A stretch of DNA of 64,000 nucleotides, taken from Larix kaempferi. Taxonomy: Eukaryota > Streptophyta > Pinopsida > Pinales > Pinaceae. This document shows, in pieces, positions 1 to 10,187 of this stretch. Made by a program: the position numbers and the translations under genes. The notes below the pieces were generated by a model. The model made no database searches and was not told the DNA's origin. It saw nothing but the letters and a program-made list of their open reading frames with translations. Location of the stretch: NCBI GenBank assembly GCA_027924585.1, contig BSBM01000809.1, positions 7,349,001 through 7,413,000 of the forward strand, written 5' to 3'. The first letter of the stretch is position 1. Every line of letters begins with the position of its first letter.

Positions 1-1200
1 TGAGCTGACAATCGACGCCCCCACTTGGAAAACAATGACGGGCTTGAAGGTGCTTGCCTTCCTGGTCACTAAATTCACTGCAACTCCGCCAGAGAAACAA
101 ACTTTGATCATCGATCTATTCCCTAGCTCAATCCTAGCCGTTGAATGGTGCATCTTCTACCACACCGCGCAACTTTTGGACCTGTCATTCCACTGCACAA
201 GTAAGATTTGCGCCATTGCTAGCAGTCGTAGATCTTTGTCTCGACCGATCCTGATCGTCAGAAGATGCGGAGGCTTAACCAAATGGCGGAGATTTGGAAC
301 GTAATGATGGCCCTACATGCAGCACCAAACCGGGACATACGCCTAGCTGTCCGCGTCCGAGATTGTATAAGCCCAAAACAAGAAAGGGGATATCTATCCC
401 CACTGGAAGGTTGCATTGCTCAAGCCGATGTCCAATCATTGCCAACATTTCATCCCGGTGGCGAAACGCCAGCATCTATTACACTTTGCAGCTCTGACTT
501 CTTCAGAAAAAAGATAGCAATTCTCCCCATTAAAAACGATAGTCACCACATCTCGGAATTCGCCATGCGCTATACGTCTTGTGTATATATATACCATTAA
601 ATGCCTTTGTATTAATATGATTCTGCTTCTTTGCCCTTTATATTCAGTAAACTCTTTATCATATAGCAAGAAACAAAAAGGCTTGGCCGCTTGGGGTGTA
701 GGGATGTCTATGGGGGAGTGGGATAACTGGCACTGAAATTGCCCTGCTTTTCTGGCGATTTCTTCTCTCGATCCGGCTATAAAAATCGGCGAAAGCATAG
801 TTCCATCAGTTTATTGCGGAATTATGCCATGGAACTGTGCCCCTAGGGGTTTTGGGCCATTTTAAGACGACCCAGATCGTCAAAATTCCAAAAAAATGAC
901 CAGAAGGGGGTGGAACTGTGCCTCGCCGGAAAACCACTCACCGAAATACCGGGGTGATTTGAGTGCCCCATATCACACGCCGTCTATGGGTCCCTCTTGG
1001 GCTTGGCCTTTTGTCACTTGACGAGTTCTTCGTGTTGAGCGCAAGGGCTAGGCCCGAAATGCACTTTTGGTCGATTTTATTCCATATTTTGGCCCATCAG
1101 TAAAATTTTAAAGCCTTTAACCATAAAATTTTTTACTCTGGCCACATGGTCTTTACAAAAATTTTAAAGCCTTCACCTATGTTTTCATAAACATTAAACA
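1..1200. other. Unassigned DNA, no supported gene
   Basis: Short open frames up to about 120 codons occur on both strands, but none shows a recognisable domain, a consistent start context or similarity to anything else in the window. The stretch around 820-1080 is more GC-rich and contains two similar phrases built on GGAACTGTGCC, at about 831 and 911. It may be the remnant of an old mobile element, but no LTR end, primer site or target duplication can be placed. Function unknown. Confidence 0.5.
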
Positions 1201-2004
1201 TTGGAGGATTAAAATATAGAAATTAATCTTTGGCTCAAAATTAATTCTTGTGCCAATCATGCAAACTTTTTCCCCCTTTCTCAAATTTTCCTTTCCTTTG
1301 CCCATTTTCGCTGAAATTTTGGTCCAAAATCCAAAAATTAAAAAGCCTGGGTCTCCCTTAAAAGTCTGATTTTAGCCACATGGTTTCATAAAGACTCTAA
1401 ACCTTTGCTTCCATGAGAATTTCAAACTCTCGTCTTCACCTTTATAAAACTTTAAAGCCTACTTAAACATTGGAGGATTAAAATATAGAAATTAATCTTT
1501 GGCTCAAAATTAATTCTTGTGCCAATCATGCAAACTTTTTGCCCCTTTCTCAAATTTTCCTTTCCTTTGCCCATTTTTGCTGAAATTTTGGTCCAAAATC
1601 CAAAAATTAAAAACCCTGGGTCTCCCTTAAAAGTCTGATTTTAGCCACATGGTTTCATAAAGACTCGAAACCTTTGCTTCCATGAGAATTTCAAACTCTG
1701 GTCTTCACCTTTATAAAAATTTAAAGCCTACTTAAACATTGGAGGATTAAAATATAGAAATTAATCTTTGGCTCAAAATTAATTCTTGTGCCAATCATGC
1801 AAACTTTTTCCCCCTTTCTCAAATTTTCCTTTCCTTTGCCCATTTTTGCTGAAATTTTGGTCCAAAATCCAAAAATTAAAAAGCCTGGGTCTCCCTTAAA
1901 AGTCTGATTTTAGCCACATGGTTTCATAAAGACTCGAAACCTTTGCTTCCATGAGAATTTCAAACTCTGGTCTTCACCTTTATAAAAATTTAAAGCCTAC
2001 TTAT
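1201..2004. repeat. Tandem repeat, three copies of a 269-bp unit
   Basis: The phrase TTGGAGGATTAAAATATAG starts at 1201, 1470 and 1739, giving an exact 269-bp period twice. Copies differ by only a few bases, so the array is young or homogenised. The third copy ends near 2004, where the sequence turns into a diverged AT-rich relative of the same unit up to about 2100. Degenerate similarity is also visible upstream from about 1090. There is no coding potential. It lies downstream of the orphan ORF of element I (minus strand) and could be part of that element's 3' untranslated region, or a local minisatellite. Confidence 0.93.
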
Positions 2005-2485
2005 AAATATTTAAAATCTTTGTCCATAAAAATTTCAATTTTGGCTATATCACTTTATAAAACCTTAAGACCCTGTAGATTTCTCATAAAATTTCTAAAG
2101 GCTTTGCTCAAACATATGTAGCTATCATAGGTTTATAAAACCAATTTTTATTTTTTGCCAAAGTATGAAAACCCCTTTTCTTTCTTTTCCTCAAAATTTC
2201 TTTTTTTTTTCCCATTTTTGCCAAAATTTTGGCCCAAATATGCAACCAACCATCTAAAAAACACACTAGAAATTTTATGAACTGAACATTGAAGCTGAAG
2301 ACTGACTGCACATACTGAAACTTGAACTAAAAATGCCGAAAAACTGAAAAAGCTTGAAGCCAAAACCCGAAACTGCGTTGTATATTTAGAAATCTGCTGA
2401 GAAAGATGCTCATTGTGAGCTTATTCCGATTGCCTACCTACTCTAATCTGTCAAATTCTTTGCTCTATTAAATAATGCAGAAATT

Positions 2486-3196
2486 CTAGTAGAGCCAATC
2501 CATCAAATGGTTGAACAATTTGACTCCTTCACTTTGCTTGAACTCAGCCAATGACAGAGGATATGGAAACATAGGACAACAATGATTCTTTTCATTTTCA
2601 AACTGGAAACATGGCTGCAAATTCAAATTGAAAAACCTTTCCATGTATTCATTAACAGGGTCATAAAAATCACTGATGTTTGGATGCCCTCCATAGCAGT
2701 TTATAACTTGGCCATCACACATTGACTCCTCATATGTGTCTTCTACTTGCATATATTGTTTTGGATCATAAAACTCATCTCTAGACATGAAATAATTCCC
2801 AATATTGACATCTAGAGGCAGCTGAAAAGACTCTTCAAGAGACAAATAAAGATCTTGGGACTGAATTTGATTTTCTAGGGCTTCAAGCTCCTCATCGAGT
2901 TTTTTAGCAAACTCTTTTAAGAAACTAGCCCTATCTTCATAAGAACATTTACATGACTTCAAATATCTAGGCAGAAATACTGAGAAAGATTCTTTGATTT
3001 CATCATCATCATACATATCAAAATATTCTTTAAAACCCTCAACAGAAGCAAGAGTTGCCACATACCCTGCCATTTGATTTGATGAAGAAACTGAATCAGC
3101 ACTTCAAACATTAAATCTTTCAAATAGTGGAGTCGCCATGGAACCTTCAACATTCTGATATGGAGTCATCGATCCTCCCACCGGAGTCACCTTCAT
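2486..3196 (-). pseudogene. Orphan ORF of minus-strand LTR element I, one in-frame stop
   Basis: A minus-strand frame runs from the primer-binding site side down to a stop at 2486-2488, with a single TGA at 3104-3106. The first Met after the primer site is at 3196; a second candidate is the Met at 3139. The uninterrupted part is 195 residues, acidic, with a Cys pair and a Glu/Lys-rich segment (around AKKLDEELEALENQ) that could form a short helix or coiled coil. No zinc knuckle, protease or polymerase motif is visible. Its position immediately 3' of an LTR and primer site suggests a Gag-like or element-specific protein of a non-autonomous retrotransposon. I do not recognise the family. Confidence 0.5.
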
Positions 3197-3322
3197 ACTG
3201 GAATTTGATGAGTGGAGTCGCCAAGTGAATGATACAACCTTCTCAATGCGTGACTGTTGTTCACCATCAGCATTCAGATCTGAAACCTTTGTCGTTCTCC
3301 CAGGGATGATAAGACAATCGCT

Positions 3323-3340
3323 CCCTGGCAACGTCACCAA
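3323..3340 (-). other. Primer-binding site of element I (tRNA-Asp-like)
   Basis: Read on the minus strand, the LTR end GTGTTAACA is followed by two bases and then TTGGTGACGTTGCCAGGG. Many plant Gypsy elements use a site of the form TGGCGCCGTTGCCGGGG, complementary to the 3' end of tRNA-Asp. The copy here differs from it at a few positions, mostly transitions. Position and spacing fit a primer site; the tRNA assignment is an inference. Confidence 0.55.
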
Positions 3341-3342
3341 TT

Positions 3343-4814
3343 TGTTAACACCCAAAATGACCCCCTAGGTTGTGGGAGAGGGCAATATGGGGTAACTACT
3401 AAGCAATCTTTAGCTTGTGTTACTAACCCAACACAAACAGAGAGAGCTCTCTCTACAAACTCATAAAAGACTGGAAATATTCAATAAAATTACAGCCACA
3501 ATGAATTCTCAGATTTGATAAAAGGATGAAAACAATTACTGATAAACACACAGCCTCTCAGATCAAGATATTCTTTCAAAAACAAACACAAAATACCAGA
3601 TTTCTATTGGAACAATTTGTTTAAATTGTTTGGAGAGAAAATCATAAGGGAAACTATTGGGCAATGGAGTCAAAACATGAAACATAAAAAAAATAACAGT
3701 GTTGCTGCATGGAATGTCAAAACAGAGGCAAGGTAGCCACCCATTTACAGTCAAAGAGCTTTTATTTTTGATGATAAGGAAGAAAATAGAAACAATCCAT
3801 GGATGTAGAGCATACAATGATGAATTCTACACCAACTTTAGCAGAAAATAATGGTGAACTGCTTGGTATGATCCGAACAAAGCATAAATTCTATGAATTC
3901 CATTCAAATACAACATTGAACCAAACATGAATAAGCATTTACAAAATGGATTAACAAAGAAAGAGACACAAATTCACATGGGAAAAGAGAAAGAACAGAC
4001 TATAAGGATAATAACACAGGAATCTCAGTCGAAATCCAGCTTCAGACGCTGCAAATATATTAAAGAACATGCTTCACAACAGAGCCGAGCTCCCCTGGGC
4101 CTCAACCAAATGATTTTCCAACCTATTCAACTTCTATTACATTGCATTTATAGATCTAATTTGGCCCTAGGGTCGAGATATATCAATAGGAAGCTATTAC
4201 AACTGTATGGACACCTGCACAAGAAGATTCAATAACCTGGGAGTCGGCCCCAACAACGTCTTACCCAATTTTGGTCGCGGACTGCTCAAAACGGCCTCTT
4301 GGTTCCACGGCTGTATATCTCAAACGGTAATAGCTATGTAAAAACGAAAAGAGTTTTTTGGATATTTGACTATGTTGAAGAAAAACCTCTTTCAGTTTCC
4401 TCATATTCGACTCCAGCTGGTCGGGATCTGCTCTGGAAGTTGATGACTCACGCAAAAAATGTATTTTCTGGAAAATTACCCTATGAAAAACCCTTCGGTT
4501 CTCCCAAACCATGACACCTATGTAAATTCTGAGAGAGGTTATTGTATATAGGATTGTTATGGAGAAAACACTCTCTCGGTTTCTCGAAATGCATTCTGGT
4601 TTGGCCGAAACAGTTGTTGCACAACAATGACTAAAACAGTCATTTTCAGTAAAAACAAGCCCACCCTTCATATAATATCACATTGAGTTTTGATTTTGTC
4701 TTTCTTCTTGCAATTTGAATTTCGAGACTTGAATGTTGATGTGGAGAATGCATAAAATGGTTATGAAAGGATCCTAAGTGGCAGGTTTAGCTTTGCACAA
4801 ATCCGGTGCTAACA
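3343..4814 (-). mobile_element. 5' LTR of element I (minus strand)
   Basis: The inner edge is set by TGTTAACACCC at 3343, two bases from the primer site. The outer edge is proposed at 4814, where GGTGCTAACA forms the inverted counterpart of the inner terminus. The resulting 1472-bp LTR is in the usual range. The matching 3' LTR is not found at lower coordinates, so the element is truncated. The outer boundary rests only on the terminal inverted repeat and no target duplication could be checked. Confidence 0.5.
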
Positions 4815-5990
4815 CATGGCATTTTAAGAATTCGAAGCACTTAAATTTATTATTTAAGTGTCATCTTATATTATCAAATTCCTGTTCGATTAAGGATAAA
4901 CATTTCGACTTCTTAAAGCATGATTTATAAATGATGTCATTGATTCTCATGCAATATTTTTTTTTTTGTTGTTTTCAGAAGGAGATATGACATGTAAAAT
5001 GACGTTAATATATTTTCAAAGCAGGGCATCCCCATACTTAACCCTGAAAATCAATTATTTGATGATAAATACCACACGTTCTAGTGCAGGTTATTATTTA
5101 TTCGAACTCTTGGATGCTACGATCTTATGAAAAGGGAAGCCACCGCCTTAATTGCAGATGTTCCATTAAAAACTACTATGTGAAGATCAATTCAATATCA
5201 CATTCTCATTTCAACGTTGTAGAAAAAACAAGTCAACCTACAGGGAGAACCACCGCCATGTAAAGAGAACAAGGACTATTCTCATGCATAAATTCAACGA
5301 CTAATTATGGTTTGGTGTAACATGTTAGCTTGAGTGCAGAGGTTGGTAAGGAATATTTGTTATTTAGTTTAGAGGTTATCCATTAATAAAATTTTCAAAA
5401 CCATTTTCATGTTAGCATTCCACGCGTTCTGTCATATGGGTAATGACACCAATTGTCATGCCCTCAGGAACAAATAATTTTATTTAGATTTTCAATCCAC
5501 CAACCTCATTGTATTATTGCCATATTACAAGAATAATAACTGTCTATCGATCCCATCTGCCACTAGCTACAAAAATTGTTGAACCTCAGGAAATTTAAAG
5601 AGAAACTGTCACATGGTAGATCTATCATCATCTGCCAAAATTACTGAATTATTATTGATTGTATCCTACCACCGAGACTCCACCATGACCACTATCTCTA
5701 CCAATAAAAAATATTCCAAAATGAAACTGTGTAATTGATGTATAGAATTAAATGTGCAGAGGTGGTTGAGGAGAAAATTCGGGAGATGCCATTAGGAATG
5801 GCCATCGAATTACCTTGCCGACTCTCAAAATCTAGTTTGTTATTTTCAGATTTTAGTTTAGATGATGTTTTGTTCCAAATTTTATAAACTTTAGATTTGA
5901 TTATTACTTGATTGGTTTATTTATTTGCAGATGTATGAAATTGAAGCAATCCAATGGAATTGAGATTGCTGTTTAAATTGAAGAAGGTGT
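4815..5990. other. AT-rich spacer without recognised features
   Basis: No open frame of note, no repeat shared with the rest of the window and no terminal repeats were seen. It is the left flank into which element A inserted. Confidence 0.5.
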
Positions 5991-6737
5991 TGTTAACACC
6001 CAAAAAGTGCTCACTAGCTCATTTCCATATTCACATGATCCATTTGTCTACTTTTTCTACCATTTGAGCCTCTAAAACCTCCAAAAGGTCACCAAAAAGA
6101 CCAAAATCCATCTTTTTCCCCTCACAATATTTGATTTTTCTCAAAAAATACAAAAAACCCTCAAAAAGGGTCCAAAATTCCCAAAAAAACAATTAAAAGG
6201 GAATAAAAATATTAAATATATTCAAAAACGAGAAAAAAAGAGGAAAAAGCATAAACCATCTTTAGCAATACCATTGGTTTCCTTAAACCATGGTTGTATT
6301 CCCCTTCACCAAAAAACTATAAGAAGGTGATAGGGGCTCCTCACTATTCAATTCCATATTCATCCAATCCTCATGCTGCCAAAATCTCTCTTGAGATTTG
6401 CCCATCCTTTTTGAGCTTTGCCCAACCATTGAAGCATTGGAGAAGAAAAGACCATTGGAACATTGGAGCATCTCAACCTTGCAGTTGCTCAACCTCAACT
6501 ATCCTTACCGTCGAGGTAATATGATTTCTGTAAAACTATTTTTTCCATGAATAAAGAATTTGTTTTGCATTGAGATATTAGTTCTTTACAATTTACTTTC
6601 TAGTTTTTACATGCACATGCTAGATTTACTTTTTACATTCAGTTATTATCTTAGTTTTTTATTTTCTTTAATCGAGACTGCTACTACTAGTTAGTAGGTG
6701 CATGCTTGCACATGCTTTGGTGAAAGCCCAAGCAACA
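5991..6737 (+). repeat. 5' LTR of element A
   Basis: It starts TGTTAACACCC and ends CAAGCAACA. From position 6006 it aligns with 22653-23386 with about 5% differences in the first 200 bp by eye. The orientation is plus because the leader and gag follow to the right. A recognisable primer site does not follow the LTR; the adjoining bases read GTTTTTCACGACTCC. Confidence 0.85.
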
Positions 6738-8451
6738 GTTTTTCACGACTCCGCTGGTTTTCGAATTTTTGAATCTTTGATTTAGATCTTTATTTCTTCA
6801 TATTTTAGTTGTTTTTTACTTTTAATGTTGTAGATCTGGCCTAGAACTATGCCCCTTGCTTGCTTTCCTAGCCATTGGCCTTTTCTGCAGCCTAAACAGC
6901 CCAAAATTTCAATTTTCGGGTTCGTTTTTCAGCGACCTGTTTTTGTCTGTACATTGTGGCTTTTAGCATCTGCAGCCGTGATTCACATCACAGGTTTCTG
7001 CCCTTTTTCCATGATCCACATCATGGCTTTTTCACCTACAGCCGCGATTCGAATCATGGCTTTTTACCTTGCAGCCGCGATCCACATCGCGTGATTTTTC
7101 CCGATAGCTGCGATCCACATCACGGATCCGAGCCCGAAAGCCGCAATCCAAATCGCGACTTTCGCACAGACAGCCGCGATTTCCGACAGTACTGTCTGAT
7201 TCAGTTTTTCTGAGTTTTTCTCATTTCAGCCCATTTTTCCAGAAATCTTTTCTGCATCTTTTAGACAGCCTACTATTTTATTTTGCAGCATTAAAGATTC
7301 ATATTTCTTTTCTATTATTTTGCTTTACTACATCATTTTAAAAAAAATTAGTTTAAGTGAAAGAAAAAGTTGTCAAGCATTTTTCAGTTAGAAATCTCAT
7401 ATTTTGCAAGTTAAAACTAGAGTTTTAAATTGCTAGATATTTTGCCCAAAGCATTAAAGAATCACTCATTTTTCTTGATATTTGCTTTACTTTAATTTTT
7501 TTGGAAAATCCATATTTTTTGAAAAAAATTATTAATGAATTTACATTTAAATTGTTTTCATATTTGCAATTTGAAATCGTCATTTTAATTTGTGAATTTT
7601 TCCCCAAGCAAGGCATTTTTTTTTTGTACTCAACCACACTATCACACACTCCATCACCATTTAATCAAAGTGAAGCTTAAAAAATTATCTAACTCAACCA
7701 ACATTCTAACCCCACTTGGGGAACATCAAAAGAATATTGTAGCTAGGTAAGATTGAGGAGATAGGTATCCAAATAACACCCCTCACTCACTTTCATTTGA
7801 GACATAGTGGTTGAAAAAATAGGGTGCCAAAATCCCCTAGTATGTATTGACACGGTTATACACCAATTTGCCGGAAAGGCCTCTCCCTTTGGGGGGTCGA
7901 AGTAGCAAGACTGGTTCCGTAGGCCTGAGTGGAATACCGTAAACCATTCAGTAACCAAAGGACACCTACTCGTTGTTCTCGTTGTACCACCCTGGTGGGA
8001 GTACAATGGTGATAGAACATGAAGCTGTGGATTCACCTTTCTGGACGTCTCATGAACGGGGGTATCTTAGTGACCTTTCTTCTCGGATTGTCTACTCGGT
8101 TTCCCTTCCGGTAGGGGGATATCTAGCCTTTGGTTCTACAATTCCTATTGTCTGACTTGGATTTCATCACCTTGTAGAGGATACATCTTGTTGAATCATA
8201 ATACCATTTTAGTTAGGTATCTTGCATGCTCTACTACCCCCCCCCTTGGTCCAGTGAGTACGCCACTTTTACTTTCTAGGAGTCGTTTACATGTTGGTAT
8301 TTTGACCACATTTCTTGATGACTCCACTTACTATATCATAGTTGTTATAGTAAGTGTTTTGAGGTTGGTTATTGGCCTGAGAGCCATTGTATTTCACACG
8401 CCCCTCCTGCACACACAGTTGCGTTCGGGTTTTGAGTTTTTTATCTCACCA
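6738..8451 (+). other. Untranslated leader of element A
   Basis: About 1.7 kb without a convincing gene lies between the LTR and the insertion site of B. It contains a hairpin-forming repeat cluster (6966-7185), a very AT-rich stretch (7260-7640) and, from 7973, sequence leading towards gag. The part beyond B (from 21754) continues into gag, so the leader was about 2 kb long before B arrived. Confidence 0.6.
6966..7185 (+). repeat. Cluster of palindromic repeats in the leader of A
   Basis: Seven degenerate copies, roughly 30 bp apart, of a phrase like GCCGCGATCCACATCGCG occur here. Each carries a short inverted repeat (GCGAT-CCAC-ATCGC or a variant such as CATGATCCACATCATG), so each RNA copy could form a small stem-loop with a 4-base loop. 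Compensating changes (CATGAT/ATCATG, TGATT/ATCA) keep pairing in several copies. Confidence 0.7.
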
Positions 8452-8504
8452 CCACCCATTAGGCTTACTAGCCGACTGTCACCATTGAGTACCTGAGACG
8501 ATCA
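8452..8504 (+). repeat. 53-bp direct repeat, left copy
   Basis: The 53-bp unit CCACCCATTAGGCTTACTAG...GACGATCA is present here and again at 21754-21806 on the far side of element B, with two or three differences. Removing B and one 5-bp target copy puts the two units in perfect tandem, so the duplication predates the insertion. Confidence 0.85.
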
Positions 8505-8509
8505 CCACC

Positions 8510-10030
8510 TGTTGGAGCATAGGCCACAGCTATAGTAAAGCTGCAAATTTTGAGGAAAAAGCACAAGTGTTGAAGGGAAAGAATGCTAATTTTGAGCAAG
8601 CACCAATTTTGGGAAAAAGTGAACAGTGCGCAGTATGGTGCCAGATGGGAAAGCTTAGCGCAGATTACGGGCCGAAAATCGCGAAGCTCGCGCGCACACG
8701 TTAAAGGAGAGTGAATGTGGCCGAGTAGAAAGCTCAGCTACCACAATAAATGAAGCGACGGAATAGAGGGCTCAGCTACCCTCATTAAGGCTAAGTACAG
8801 AAGTTATGGTTGCTCTGACCAAGGAAGAGCAACGGACCAAAGCATTGAAGGCAAAGGACAACGAGCAGTGAACGATGAAGCGGCGCCCATACCCGCAATC
8901 TACGCTGGAACTCACGGAGTCTGCAGGAAGCGGCGACATGACTGCAAGCGGCGCCTACAGTACACCTAGCCATGCCCGCGGTTAGGGTTTTCGGGGATCA
9001 CTGTTGGGAAAGGCCCACAGTTTTGTAAAGGTGCGACCGTCAAGGCCACCTATATATATGTATAATTGATGAGGGAAAAGGGTTGGATAAGTCAGTAGGT
9101 TAGAAGGGTTGGCCTTAGTTGAATATCATAAGAGTTAGATAGTTGTAGAGTTTCAGATAGTCTAAGTTGAGGTCTGAGTCTGTATTGTGTCTTGTAACCG
9201 GTTAATGATCATGATTGTGTATGTAAGGAGGCCACTTAGCGCAAGGGCCTGTGTATGTATCGACCAGTCGTAGGACTGACGGAAGGTGATTTCCTGCTTA
9301 GTTATAAGTAACATCTGTAGAAGATAAGAGTTAGATCTAAGAGAACGGCTCCCAGCTGTGTGCGTGGAGTTTCCCAGAAAGATCTAAGGCTGCAGCTGTG
9401 TGCACAACATACTGTGTAATTCCCATTTTGAGTTAATATAGAATGCAGTTCCCGTGCATGAGATTTTCCCGTGGAGGCGAACCACATAATTCTAGTGTTA
9501 TGGTGATGTTTTACGTGAATGCATGTCTATGTTTTACTATCTAGGTTTATAAGAAGGTTTCTCTATCTTTATGAAAGCATATGTTAAGTTCTTGAAGCTT
9601 CCTTAGAAGTTATAATCGTTAAGTGTTGAAGGAGTCTGTAGAACGCTATCGCTGAAGCGCTGGAGGAGTGGGCTACTACGCAGTGGCGCAAGTCCAGAAA
9701 CGATAGAGTATCGGACGTAGCCGGCAACGCCTCATTCGCAGGTGCGGAGATATCGCGCAACAAGGCTGGTAAGAGTTTCAGCGCTGTCGTGCTAAGAGGT
9801 CTGAGGAAGAGTAAGACGTTCCGCTCTGAGGAAACCTCCTAGAGGGGGAAGGGAAGGTTATAGTCTCCACGTCGTCAAGGTTAAGGAAGCCTGATTCCTT
9901 AGCCCCCCATAGCCACTTCGGGTGAGACTTCGGGCTGCTGCGCAGCTCGTTGCCGGGAGGGCCAGTGCGCCAAGGGGTGTTTGCTGCTGCGCATCCTGAA
10001 AACCTAGGTCTGTCCAGAAAGCAGCCAACA
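8510..10030 (+). repeat. 5' LTR of element B
   Basis: 1521 bp, TG...CA, with its equal-length partner at 20233-21753. Preceded by the target copy CCACC. It contains a TATA-like run at 9051 that should start the genomic RNA, and is followed by the primer-site region. Confidence 0.95.
9051..9064 (+). promoter_or_regulatory. Probable TATA box in the B LTR
   Basis: TATATATATGTATA lies about 540 bp into the LTR, a plausible position for the U3/R boundary promoter, and is unchanged in the 3' LTR (near 20773). The transcription start would be expected some 25-35 bp downstream. Inferred from sequence only. Confidence 0.6.
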
Positions 10031-10187
10031 AATGGTTCCGTTGCCTTGAGACTTGTTATTCCGGCAACGTGCGACATTGACGCGCAACCTAGAGAAAAGG
10101 AAGCCAACAAATAGTTCTGTTGTCTTGTGATTTGTTAAGCCAACAAATGGTTCCGCCGTCGGTTTTAACCCTATTATTTTGAAGGCA
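10031..10187 (+). other. Primer-site region of B with three LTR-end/primer repeats
   Basis: Immediately after the LTR comes AATGGTTCCGTTGCC, the position of a tRNA primer site. The join between LTR end and primer (CCAACAAATGGTTCCG) occurs three times: at 10025, 10104 (as CCAACAAATAGTTCTG) and 10140. The intended tRNA is not clear; the form TGGTTCCGTTGCC resembles the tRNA-Asp-type site with changes. The first ATG of gag follows at 10188. Confidence 0.55.

Noticed and set aside
35-798. Several overlapping ORFs of 66-120 codons at the left edge
   Set aside because: No domain, no agreement between frames and no codon pattern; likely chance frames in unassigned DNA.
1201-2004. CRISPR-like array
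   Set aside because: The units are 269 bp and contiguous without unique spacers; a tandem repeat in plant DNA.
6738-6760. Primer-binding site of element A
   Set aside because: Bases after the LTR do not resemble any common tRNA 3' complement; left unassigned.
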